Origin: a virus
Direction: 5' to 3' (one strand)
IMG/VR virus record: IMGVR_UViG_3300035458_000037
Coordinates: 20,849 to 84,848 of that record
Length of the DNA: 64,000 nucleotides
Under the pieces are notes generated by a model. It saw nothing but the letters and a program-made list of their open reading frames with translations, ran no database searches and had not been told where the DNA came from. The position numbers and the translations under genes were made by a program. This document shows, in pieces, positions 50,229-59,262 of this stretch; the first letter of the stretch is position 1; every line of letters starts with the position of its first letter.

Positions 50229-50627
50229 ATGTCCGAAGCCTCATTTAGTTTAGCTTTTATAACCTTGATGCGCAAAACATACGGAAGAGATATCTGGATT
50301 GAGAAAGTCATTCGTCCTGATAAAAAAGCAGAACCGGATATTCAAGGTGTCTTCAAAGGAATGCCTTTCTTTTTTGAGTGTAAGTTACTCAATAGTAAGA
50401 GTTTTACAACTTTACATGAGTTCAGTGATTTACAAATAGATGTATTAAAGACACGATCACTCTCTGGTGCCGTATGTTTAGGATTATTGTTCTGTGATAA
50501 AGAAGTAAAATACTTAAAAGCAGAAGAATTGGTTAATCGAGTTACGAAGAAGGAATGGGAGAATGCTTACATGTTCAATATACTAGGAATATACTTAGAT
50601 TGGAAGAAGAAAATATGCCAAATGTAA
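50229..50627 (+). CDS. VRR-NUC/PD-(D/E)XK nuclease, possible junction resolvase
   Basis: A 132-residue protein with the compact PD-(D/E)XK core: E-P-D-I (D37) then E50-x-K52 in F-F-F-E-C-K, the spacing of VRR-NUC and small resolvase-type nucleases. It overlaps the SNF2-like helicase by 13 bases, a pairing common in phage replication modules. It may resolve branched DNA. Its translation may be controlled by the hairpin before it. Confidence 0.65.
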   Translation: MSEASFSLAFITLMRKTYGRDIWIEKVIRPDKKAEPDIQGVFKGMPFFFECKLLNSKSFTTLHEFSDLQIDVLKTRSLSGAVCLGLLFCDKEVKYLKAEELVNRVTKKEWENAYMFNILGIYLDWKKKICQM

Positions 50628-52387
50628 AAATCTCACTTCACGAAAGTGATCCAAGTAAGTTTTATATTGAGACTGATAGAGATGTATCGATGTTCGGTTG
50701 GAAAACTGAAAGAAAGTTTCATTCATACTTAATGGAAATGTCATGCTGGAACCTTCTTGATTTGTATATCAATAAAGATCGTATAGGACTAGAATTAGAG
50801 CTTGACTCACGTGTAGAACCAATATTTGAGATGCTCAGAAATGAAATGAGAAAATATAATGAAGCTAAAAAGATAAAAATATTATCAATGACTGATATCA
50901 ATGATATGTGGGAAGAAGAAGGTTTCCCAAGGCTCTTTCCAAAAATTGAAGCTGAGGCATATCAGAAACGTATGGTTTTATGGTTATTAGCAGCACAAAA
51001 AGCATGTTGCTTCATGGAACAAGGAACTGGAAAAACTCCCACGGGTGTTTTCCTTTTGGGCAAACTTTTACATGAAAAACTAGTAAGTAAACCGATAGTA
51101 TTTGCTCCGGTATCATTACTTAACAACACAGCGTGGTTCAAGGATCTTGAAAGATTCACGGACTTCCTCCCTATTAACCTTCGAGTTGATCGGGAGGTCA
51201 CGATGAAAAATGAAATCCATTTCGTTAACTATGATAAACTACAACACTGGTGTTTTATCAAAACAAAAACCGCAGAACACTCATATGACAAATGTAATTA
51301 TTTCGAACGAGAGAAATTTGATGCAATATTCTATGATGAATCATCCACACTTAAAACTCATTCGTCATATAGAAGTAAAGCATTTGTAAAAATATCTAGG
51401 CATGCAAAATACATAGCACTTGCATCAGGAACTCCATCGCCGTCAACTATCTTTCAAATCTGGACTCAGATGAGAAGCATAGGCTCAGTGCTTGGGGATG
51501 AATATACGCCTTTTGAAATGCGCTATGGAATACAGGTAGCTTGTGGTCCAGTTAAAAAATGGATTCCTAGAACTGGCGCAAATCAAGAAATACGTTCTCG
51601 CATAGATAAAGTAACATATTTCATAAAGCGGGCAGATGTATTGGATCTTCCCAAGAGACATTATATTGATATCGATGTAGATTTATGCGAAGAGCATATG
51701 CAGTTATACAAAAAGATTGAGAAAGATTATATTGCAGCCGTCCAGGGGTTAGATCAGGATGGCCAACCCCTGGATGCCAAGGTGAAGGCCGAACATGAGA
51801 TCGTCGCCCGGATGCGTCTGCTCCAAGTCACAAGTGGTTTCGTTACCGTTGAGAATGAAGATGGCGATAAACAAATATCTACTTTATTATGGAATGCTAA
51901 GCTAGATAAGCTTGATGAGATAGCTCAGAAGCATCTAGGTGCTTCTGAGGATAACCATATCATCATTTGGTGCAGATTTCGTTGGGAAGTAGACACTATT
52001 TACAACAAATACAAAGATACCGCTGTCTATTTATATGGAGGGCTATCCGAAGCAAAAAGAAGGACTTTACTCAATCGATGGTTGGATGATCCAACATGTA
52101 AGATCATGATAGCTATCCCAGCAGCAGCAAAGTTTGGCCATACATGGCTAAAAGCAAATGCATCAATTTATTTTACTGGCACAGATGATTACGAAGATTA
52201 TTCACAATCTAGGGATCGTAATTATCGTCGCGGTCAAGATAGAGAAGTAACAGAATACAAACTAATTACAAATAAAACTATAGAAAGAAAAATTTGGTTA
52301 GCAATTACTACCAAACAAAGACTTGATACATTTCTTAAAAGTTGGGCACTAGAGCAAGCTCATGTAATTAATAATATCATGACATAA
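50615..52387 (+). CDS. SNF2-like DNA helicase
   Basis: A 590-residue SF2 helicase: an N-terminal domain (1-120), Walker A in F-M-E-Q-G-T-G-K-T (about 131-139), motif II D-E-S-S (about 242, in place of DEAH), A-S-G-T-P motif III, and a C-terminal lobe with W-C-R-F-R-W, and Q-S-R-D-R-N-Y-R-R-G-Q-D motif VI. It is typical of phage SNF2-family proteins near replication genes, possibly remodelling forks or branched DNA. A short GC-rich patch with two TCCAGGGG-type octamers lies at 51741-51774. Confidence 0.85.
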   Translation: MPNVKISLHESDPSKFYIETDRDVSMFGWKTERKFHSYLMEMSCWNLLDLYINKDRIGLELELDSRVEPIFEMLRNEMRKYNEAKKIKILSMTDINDMWEEEGFPRLFPKIEAEAYQKRMVLWLLAAQKACCFMEQGTGKTPTGVFLLGKLLHEKLVSKPIVFAPVSLLNNTAWFKDLERFTDFLPINLRVDREVTMKNEIHFVNYDKLQHWCFIKTKTAEHSYDKCNYFEREKFDAIFYDESSTLKTHSSYRSKAFVKISRHAKYIALASGTPSPSTIFQIWTQMRSIGSVLGDEYTPFEMRYGIQVACGPVKKWIPRTGANQEIRSRIDKVTYFIKRADVLDLPKRHYIDIDVDLCEEHMQLYKKIEKDYIAAVQGLDQDGQPLDAKVKAEHEIVARMRLLQVTSGFVTVENEDGDKQISTLLWNAKLDKLDEIAQKHLGASEDNHIIIWCRFRWEVDTIYNKYKDTAVYLYGGLSEAKRRTLLNRWLDDPTCKIMIAIPAAAKFGHTWLKANASIYFTGTDDYEDYSQSRDRNYRRGQDREVTEYKLITNKTIERKIWLAITTKQRLDTFLKSWALEQAHVINNIMT

Positions 52388-52460
52388 TACAAAAGAAAAA
52401 TATACCCTTGTGTATTGATAAATAACGTGCTACATTTGTTGTCCCTCGTCGGAGTCGCAG

Positions 52461-55400
52461 TTGTCAGAGAATCGGCAGTCACCGGAGTTCACGAATTTTC
52501 TTGAAAAAATAAAAGGTCAAATAGATATTGCTGAACTTTACACTGATCTTACTAAAGAAGCTTTCACTAATGTTGATGGTAGGAATAGAGCGCGAATAGC
52601 TTGGAGAAATGATAATAATCCAAGTCTATGCCTTTCTTCCGGAAAAAACTTACTAACAGACTTTACTGATCAGGATGAAAAGTCAGAAAAAGTTGGTAAA
52701 ACATATAATGTATTTGATATACTTATAAAGTGCGGTGGTGCTATTAATTTCTGGCATGCGGTTCAGATAGCATCGAAAAAGGTTGAACTACAAACAGAAT
52801 TTAAATCATTTCTAAAGTTAAAAAAAGAAGAATCTGGTTATGAAGGTTCGCCAGTTCTAGGCGAAAAGATTATCGAAGTTTGGAATTTGTGTAAACAGAA
52901 TCTCTTAGATAAAGTAAGAGATGCGGGCAAAAGAACGATTGATCTTAAGCAATTTTTTGAAAAGAGAAACATTCCTTGGGACGAACAATTTATTGATGTT
53001 GTGAACATTGGTTTTCTTCCAACTTATGATGAAATATTTAATATATTAAAAGATAATGATATCTTACCAAAAGGTAAAGGTAAGGAATTGAATATCTTTA
53101 AAAAAGAATTTGGAGAGAAATCAATAGTATTCCCTTTGTATAATTTAAATGGTGCTCTTTGTGGATTGAGATTTCGTAACATAGAGCACAAGTCTTTTCT
53201 AGAGTGGATTCCAATGGACCACTCTTGTTTCTTTAATGCCAATAGATTTCAAAAGTTTCTAAAAAGCAAAAAACGTTTATTGCTGGTTGAAGGAGAGATG
53301 AATGTAATCGCTTATGCAATTGCGATATATAAGGAGCATAGTAATGCAGTAGCGGTGGATAATTATCTTGCACAGATATATTCAACAGGATCAAAAAGTA
53401 ATTCTGCATTACCATTTCGCAATCGTATAAGAGAAGTGTTGTATATTCAAGATAATGATATTGGCGACATAGATAAATATACATTCCCGAAAGAACATCC
53501 TATCTTAAGAACATGCTTGAAAATTGACAAAGACATAGATGCTGATGATGTAAGAATGGTTAACTGGGATGAAGGTTTTCCAGTTAAAGGTGATCTAGAA
53601 GATTTTTTAAAAATAAATAATTATGATAGACACAAAATTGATGATATGAATAAAATGACTGTTGTTGATTATGCATTGAATTATATCAATTATTATTGTA
53701 ACACATTTGATGACATAGACATTCAGAATGAATTAAGAGTAAAGTATATAGCAGAAATGACATCGTTGTTCAGCACATATGCAAGACGTGAAATGTTCAA
53801 GAAAAAAGCTCAGGAACGTTTCAATATTACGAACAAGCAATTGGAATTCGTGGGAAGTTCAATAGCAAAAGTTGGAGAATATTCAACCAATGATATGGGT
53901 CATATTATTAAACAGTGCGAGGATAAGAATGGAGAACCGTTTATAAAGACATGCACAAATTTCTACACACGAATACGAACATCATCTACACGTTATCCAT
54001 TATTTTCCAAACCAAGGAAAGAATTCAAGATAGAAGTTGTAATTGACGGTATAGTAAGAGGAGTTTTTGATATATCTTCAGATGATTCAATAAATCCAAA
54101 TCAATTTAAAATAGGCATAAGAAATGCAGTAACTCATACTGATTTGAAATATGAAGATGAGTCATTACGAGATAAGAAGTTTCAGGAGGTGATCATGGCA
54201 TTGAATGATAGTATTCCAGCGAAAGAGGAGAGACATATATTTATGTCATTAGGAAGACCCGAACCAGATCCAGAAGAGAATATTTGTGCAGCGATTCTTA
54301 GGACAGAAATATATTGTGTGATGCCACAATATTCAGTTGTCAATGGATCGATAGAAGATAATACTGAAACTAACATTCATTTCGAACTTCCATTAGCAAA
54401 AGATAAAATGATGTTCGAGTTCTCCAAGTTGAATGAATCAGAATTCAAAAAGGCGGGCGATCTCTTCTGGAATGATTTGAGACACATCCATGACCAGAAT
54501 GTGATGGACACCCTCATCGGACAGGTCTTCGACTCCTGTACGCGAGAATTGCAGGCCTACGGGCTAGTTCAGGCTGACCATGGGTTCCCGATTTACCTGG
54601 CTGGGGAGAGCGGTAGTTACAAGACCACGGCGGCACTCGGGGCGATGTCATTGGTGGGGAAGTTCAAGACTCAGAACGACGTTTTGAATTGGCACGCTAC
54701 AGGGCTGGCAATTGAAAATCAGTTGTTGCCGGTGGGAACGCTCACGCACGTCATTGATGATATGAAGATTGAAGAAATCCAAAGTAAAGATTTCATTAGT
54801 TTCTTTCATTCCATTTATGGCGGAAGCACAAAATCAAGAATGAATAGCACGGGTATGGAAATGAAAGGAGGCAAGCAACTCAGATGTTCTGCGATTATTA
54901 CGGCTGAAACTGGGGATGTAAATATTCCAGAATCTATTGCTGCGAGAATGTTAATGCTGAGAATCAAAAAATGTAACCCAGATATTGGACTTCAAAGAAA
55001 AGAACATTTGCAGAAACTGTATGATGAGATGCATAACGATAAAACTTATAACATTGAGTTGATGTGTGGATTCATGCCGCGAATAGTAGAATGGGCACAG
55101 CGACGCGGCTCTGGTCCCTACAGAGAATGTGTAGTGAAATGGAAACGCTACTTCGAAAAAATAGTGGCAGATCGCAAGAATAATATTGAGCGTCCAACAG
55201 ATATGGCTACTAGAGTTGTTGCAGCTTTTGATACAATTTGTGAATTTATGAAGGCAAACAAACTTATAGAATCATCTATCATCGATAAACGTTTCCAAGA
55301 ATTTATTGATTTCTGGAGCCATGAGATTAACAAGCAGGTAAATCGTATTGAAGGTCAATCATCGGTTTTCAAAACCATAGGCTTATTATGGCAAGCGTTG

Positions 55401-55775
55401 AAAAGTAATGAGCTTCAAGTAAGAGAATTTAAAAATGGTAGGTGGGCAGAACAAGTAAGTAGATATAATCAACAGCACTATTTGTATGATATAACATATC
55501 CAAATGACAAAGGGAGAAAGATTTTAATTGTTGGATCAAATGGTTTGATCAAAGTTCTAAATAGTTTAATTGCTAAAAACTCTCCTCCACTTCTATTGGG
55601 TAAATTTATTGGAGATCTAAAAGAGCATGGAGTAATAGAAGAAGAATTGTATCCACTTCCAACTTCAACAGGAGATATCAAATGGGGTGAAGGGACTGTA
55701 GGTTATCAGGCAATCGATTATGACAAGATGATCAAACTCGTGGAAAGGATTCACATCAATGATCAAAATAGCTGA
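52461..55775 (+). CDS. Primase-helicase fusion (DnaG-like plus DUF927-like ATPase)
   Basis: A 1104-residue protein starting at TTG after CGGAG. The N-terminus (1-120) has the DnaG zinc-domain outline (N-N-P-S-L-C-L-S) but not the usual Cys/His set. Around 270-320 is a Toprim domain with L-L-L-V-E-G-E-M-N and a following I-Q-D-N-D. The C-terminal half holds Walker A G-E-S-G-S-Y-K-T-T (about 715-723), a Walker B I-D-D-M, and G-G-S-T-K-S downstream, close to the DUF927-type helicase. It likely primes and unwinds at the replication fork. A GC-rich island covers the Walker A region (about 54470-54750). Confidence 0.8.
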   Translation: MSENRQSPEFTNFLEKIKGQIDIAELYTDLTKEAFTNVDGRNRARIAWRNDNNPSLCLSSGKNLLTDFTDQDEKSEKVGKTYNVFDILIKCGGAINFWHAVQIASKKVELQTEFKSFLKLKKEESGYEGSPVLGEKIIEVWNLCKQNLLDKVRDAGKRTIDLKQFFEKRNIPWDEQFIDVVNIGFLPTYDEIFNILKDNDILPKGKGKELNIFKKEFGEKSIVFPLYNLNGALCGLRFRNIEHKSFLEWIPMDHSCFFNANRFQKFLKSKKRLLLVEGEMNVIAYAIAIYKEHSNAVAVDNYLAQIYSTGSKSNSALPFRNRIREVLYIQDNDIGDIDKYTFPKEHPILRTCLKIDKDIDADDVRMVNWDEGFPVKGDLEDFLKINNYDRHKIDDMNKMTVVDYALNYINYYCNTFDDIDIQNELRVKYIAEMTSLFSTYARREMFKKKAQERFNITNKQLEFVGSSIAKVGEYSTNDMGHIIKQCEDKNGEPFIKTCTNFYTRIRTSSTRYPLFSKPRKEFKIEVVIDGIVRGVFDISSDDSINPNQFKIGIRNAVTHTDLKYEDESLRDKKFQEVIMALNDSIPAKEERHIFMSLGRPEPDPEENICAAILRTEIYCVMPQYSVVNGSIEDNTETNIHFELPLAKDKMMFEFSKLNESEFKKAGDLFWNDLRHIHDQNVMDTLIGQVFDSCTRELQAYGLVQADHGFPIYLAGESGSYKTTAALGAMSLVGKFKTQNDVLNWHATGLAIENQLLPVGTLTHVIDDMKIEEIQSKDFISFFHSIYGGSTKSRMNSTGMEMKGGKQLRCSAIITAETGDVNIPESIAARMLMLRIKKCNPDIGLQRKEHLQKLYDEMHNDKTYNIELMCGFMPRIVEWAQRRGSGPYRECVVKWKRYFEKIVADRKNNIERPTDMATRVVAAFDTICEFMKANKLIESSIIDKRFQEFIDFWSHEINKQVNRIEGQSSVFKTIGLLWQALKSNELQVREFKNGRWAEQVSRYNQQHYLYDITYPNDKGRKILIVGSNGLIKVLNSLIAKNSPPLLLGKFIGDLKEHGVIEEELYPLPTSTGDIKWGEGTVGYQAIDYDKMIKLVERIHINDQNS

Positions 55776-57411
55776 TATCACAAACTTCTGTGGAATCGAA
55801 TATCTACAGCTTGAATTCAAAAAATTCAATGTATTCGATGGTCTAAGTATGCAAGGGAAATCAACAATCTTGCAGGCAATTAAATGGGCGATTTTCGGTA
55901 GCAATGATGATTCGTTAGTTCGCACAGGCGCGGATGAATGTGAGGTCATTGTCCATACTGATGACGGCACAAAAATTGAACGAAGACTTGCAATTGGTGG
56001 AACATCCAAACTATATGTATATGATGAGAAGGGACACAGTATTCCGAAGCCTCAGGAACATTTGAAACAAATATTTAATCTAATGGCATTTGATCCAACT
56101 AGTATGTTGAGCATGGATGATAAAGCGATTGGGGTGCTTGTATCTAAAGCGATCAGCCAACGCCTAGAACTCGGAGAAGAAGAGCTGAAGAAATATTATA
56201 TTTCTCACTTGAAACTCGGAGATGATCCAGTTTTAATGATTAAGAGTTATTATGATACTTTATTCAAGGAAAGAACTGAAGTTAATAAAGGCGTAAAGGA
56301 AGGAGAGGTAAAGACGAGGAGTATCAAACCGGTAGATGAGACAGTTCTAGCGGAGATTAAGACTCAACTGGCTACAGCCGAGTCTGAATTGCAAACTATC
56401 AATCTTCATAATGCCAAGGTTATGGCAAATCAGAAACATAAAGAAATTAAAATGAAGAATGATGAGGAGGTGAAAAGGTTGGAGCATCAGCTCTCACTTA
56501 TTCCAGCTTACGAAAGTAAGCTGGAAGAAGTGAGTATGAAGCTTAAGGAACTTACTGAAGAATTGAGCAAAGAAGAACAAGTCTTTAATGATTCCAAAAC
56601 AAACAAAAGAAACATCGAACAAGTATTAAATAAACTAGAGGGTGATAATATCTCTTGTCCGCTTGACGCCAGTATAAAATGCACAACCAATATCAAAGCT
56701 CACGCCGAGAAGCTCAAAGAGTTTGTTACTAACCGCGAAAGTGAAATTGAATTTTCATTCAAGAAGATTCAGTCTTTAAAAGAAAAGATTGAAGAACTCA
56801 AGAAGATTCTGGAAACAGATGCACAAAGAAAGAGTTTGTCTGTAAGCCACGAACGAGCATTGTCTATCTCAAAAGAATTAAAGTTATTCGAAGGAGAGAT
56901 TATTGATACTAAAGATAAACAAGAATTCGTAAATAAGAGAAAAGAAGAAATCGGTGAAATGGAGGCGACTGTAAGATATAATAAAATGATGGAAAATGAA
57001 GTTTCGACTTTAAAGAAGAAGGTTGATAGGCAAGCTGAATTGAATAAAATCTTAGAAGCGCTTAATGAACTTATCAATATTGAGATTCCAAGCAAATTGA
57101 AATTGAATGTAACTGGTATGACTCTTGAGAATGGCCAGCTCCGATTCCGGGGGCTCCCGCTCTCCAGGCAAGGTGACAGCTACAAGTTGCGACTCTGCAC
57201 AGCGCTGCTGAAAGACCTATATCCTGCGGCAAACATCTTTATGCTGGATCGAAGTGAATGTATTGATTCTGCTGAGTTTAAGAAGTATGCGGAGAAGTGT
57301 GCATCCGGGCCAGGGGATACCCAGTACTTCGCGGCCTATGTAGGGTCGATCCGAAGCGAACATCCAGGGGTCAAGGTAACGACGATGGAAGGATTTAAGG
57401 TGAAAGTATGA
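55759..57411 (+). CDS. SMC/RecF/SbcC-like ATPase
   Basis: A 550-residue ABC-type ATPase: N-terminal Walker A G-L-S-M-Q-G-K-S-T (28-36), two long coiled coils (about 185-290 and 310-440), a central turn with C-P-L-D-A-S-I-K-C where Rad50 has CxxC, then the signature-like L-S-R-Q-G-D-S-Y-K-L and Walker B I-F-M-L-D-R-S-E. It resembles the T4 gp46 and SbcC class that processes DNA ends, but no Mre11-type nuclease is next to it. It overlaps the primase gene by 17 bases. A GC-rich island covers signature and Walker B (57125-57380). Confidence 0.75.
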   Translation: MIKIADITNFCGIEYLQLEFKKFNVFDGLSMQGKSTILQAIKWAIFGSNDDSLVRTGADECEVIVHTDDGTKIERRLAIGGTSKLYVYDEKGHSIPKPQEHLKQIFNLMAFDPTSMLSMDDKAIGVLVSKAISQRLELGEEELKKYYISHLKLGDDPVLMIKSYYDTLFKERTEVNKGVKEGEVKTRSIKPVDETVLAEIKTQLATAESELQTINLHNAKVMANQKHKEIKMKNDEEVKRLEHQLSLIPAYESKLEEVSMKLKELTEELSKEEQVFNDSKTNKRNIEQVLNKLEGDNISCPLDASIKCTTNIKAHAEKLKEFVTNRESEIEFSFKKIQSLKEKIEELKKILETDAQRKSLSVSHERALSISKELKLFEGEIIDTKDKQEFVNKRKEEIGEMEATVRYNKMMENEVSTLKKKVDRQAELNKILEALNELINIEIPSKLKLNVTGMTLENGQLRFRGLPLSRQGDSYKLRLCTALLKDLYPAANIFMLDRSECIDSAEFKKYAEKCASGPGDTQYFAAYVGSIRSEHPGVKVTTMEGFKVKV

Positions 57412-57890
57412 TCGAAGGAATTTGCAAACGTGAATCACTGCATTACAAATGCCCGAATTGTGGCGAGTTCAGTTCTTCCATGACTCACATTGAAGTTAGA
57501 GGAACTTTTGGGCCTTGGTATTGTTCGGATTGTGGATATGGATATCACGGAAAACGGATATCTGAAAATGAAGTGGATTTGAAAACCGCAGAGAGAAAAA
57601 TAGACACATTAGTGCTTCTACGTATTAAGGATACGTCAATATTTGCTGTTGTTAAAGGAGTGAAATTTACCGAAGATCTTAGTCGTGATGAATATTTTTA
57701 CAATGAACATCTTGCCCATCCAATAATGGAGGTTGAGTGTTTTATCCAAGGAAACGATGATGATCCACATGGTTTATTTCAATGGGTTGAAACTATTATT
57801 AAGCCAGAAGATTACGAGGAAGAAATACATTCTAGAAGTAAATTAGAATATTTTAAGACTTTATTTCAATCATTACGGAGCGAATCATGA
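57408..57890 (+). CDS. Zinc-ribbon protein
   Basis: A 160-residue protein. Four Cys as CPNC and CSDC (about 15-18 and 39-42) make an N-terminal zinc ribbon, followed by a beta-rich acidic part. ATGA overlap with the ATPase gene. The role is unknown; a replication or transcription accessory is possible. Confidence 0.6.
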   Translation: MIEGICKRESLHYKCPNCGEFSSSMTHIEVRGTFGPWYCSDCGYGYHGKRISENEVDLKTAERKIDTLVLLRIKDTSIFAVVKGVKFTEDLSRDEYFYNEHLAHPIMEVECFIQGNDDDPHGLFQWVETIIKPEDYEEEIHSRSKLEYFKTLFQSLRSES

Positions 57891-58768
57891 TAACAGGTGA
57901 ATTCATAACTATAGATACTGGCATGTCTACTACCGTTACTGGTATAGATTACTTTAGTAGAGCTTTACCAATGGTTCAGATTCTACCGAATCAATCAGAA
58001 GTAACTTCTACGCCAGTTGTAGAAGGTGAGAAGATAACATTAGAGTTCTATTTCAATCATGTCAAAGGCAATTTTAGTAGATTAGAGTTAGCAACTTTAT
58101 CTAAAAGATTCCAGAACTTGCGATTTCATTTGGAGGGCACGGTAGAAGAACAAGTGGCACTGAAACAGGAGCTAGAGAGATTGGCTGCGATTGTGTATCT
58201 TCAGCAGCAACTCCTGGCAAAAGGCTTCGATCTGTTTGTGACCAGAAATGTTATCAACGAGTTCATGTATAAAGTTGAAATCAGATCTCCACAACTCATG
58301 GAGCTGGAAAAGTTTCCAAGAATATTGCCAGATGAAGCGATTAAACGGTTAAAGGAAGCTAAAGAAACCAAGTTATTCGACAAATATTGGGTATTGACTT
58401 GGAATCCTCACGCTGAACAACTAAAGACTATGGAAGAAAAGATAACATCCAAAGATCCAATTCTATTTGGACAAGTATCTTTTGATCCAGACAAGTTCTA
58501 TCACATAGCGGACTGGGAGGACGAACACTGTGATTTGACTCTTGATAAATTCATTGAAGTAGCTCAAATAAATGAAACTCCGAGTGAAGTGAATGCCGAG
58601 GATTTATTAGCTCTAGCTAAAGCAAGGGTGAATAAGATACAATCTACAAATGTTAACAATTACAAATTCAGAGCTATAGTGGAAAGATTGTCAAATGAAA
58701 AACTTACGGTTAAGAAAACTCTTGAATTAATAAAAACCTTAATATCTATTCACAGAAAGAAGAGGTAA
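57887..58768 (+). CDS. Hypothetical replication-module protein
   Basis: A 293-residue mixed protein with a beta-rich N-terminal 60 residues and helical remainder; the C-terminus is basic. ATGA overlap with the previous gene. No recognised family. Context is DNA processing. Confidence 0.55.
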   Translation: MITGEFITIDTGMSTTVTGIDYFSRALPMVQILPNQSEVTSTPVVEGEKITLEFYFNHVKGNFSRLELATLSKRFQNLRFHLEGTVEEQVALKQELERLAAIVYLQQQLLAKGFDLFVTRNVINEFMYKVEIRSPQLMELEKFPRILPDEAIKRLKEAKETKLFDKYWVLTWNPHAEQLKTMEEKITSKDPILFGQVSFDPDKFYHIADWEDEHCDLTLDKFIEVAQINETPSEVNAEDLLALAKARVNKIQSTNVNNYKFRAIVERLSNEKLTVKKTLELIKTLISIHRKKR

Positions 58769-58771
58769 TCC

Positions 58772-59095
58772 ATGACTCATGTTGAATACGGACAATGTAT
58801 TCCGTCACATCAAATCCAGCATTCAAGTCAAGAAGAGTTTCAAAGATTTCTTGATCACGTAAGAAGTGATGCTATTGCTGAAGCGACGCATAGAACAAAG
58901 AAGGAATTGGAAGAACACATCGATAGAATTATTCAAGATATTCAAAGGGGTGGATATGGAATGACATGGAAAGTTCCTATTTGGATAAATACAACGATCT
59001 CTGTGGGAGATTCATATGCGCGAGCAGCAGGAACTACTTATGTGGAATTTGATGAGCGACAACTCATGGCGGTCAAACGGTTAATTGGCATATAG
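58772..59095 (+). CDS. Hypothetical protein
   Basis: A 107-residue protein with a helical charged middle and beta-rich C-terminus, three bases after the previous stop. Function unknown. Confidence 0.5.
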   Translation: MTHVEYGQCIPSHQIQHSSQEEFQRFLDHVRSDAIAEATHRTKKELEEHIDRIIQDIQRGGYGMTWKVPIWINTTISVGDSYARAAGTTYVEFDERQLMAVKRLIGI

Positions 59096-59103
59096 GAGAT
59101 GAT

Positions 59104-59262
59104 ATGGATATGGAAAAAACCGGCAATTCTGAATATGTCGTCTATCGGGTGCCTTCGCCTGATGGCATCCTCATGCGGCACCCTGGAGGAATCATTACCG
59201 CCTATGACGGTCGCTTCGGGGAATTACCTGAAGGTCAGGAGCAAATGGTGATCCCGGTATGA
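59104..59262 (+). CDS. Small hypothetical protein
   Basis: A 52-residue acidic protein after TAGGAGATGAT, ending with ATGA against the helicase start. It is Gly/Pro-rich with a P-S-P-D-G turn, and its bases are clearly more GC-rich than the neighbouring genes. Confidence 0.5.
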   Translation: MDMEKTGNSEYVVYRVPSPDGILMRHPGGIITAYDGRFGELPEGQEQMVIPV

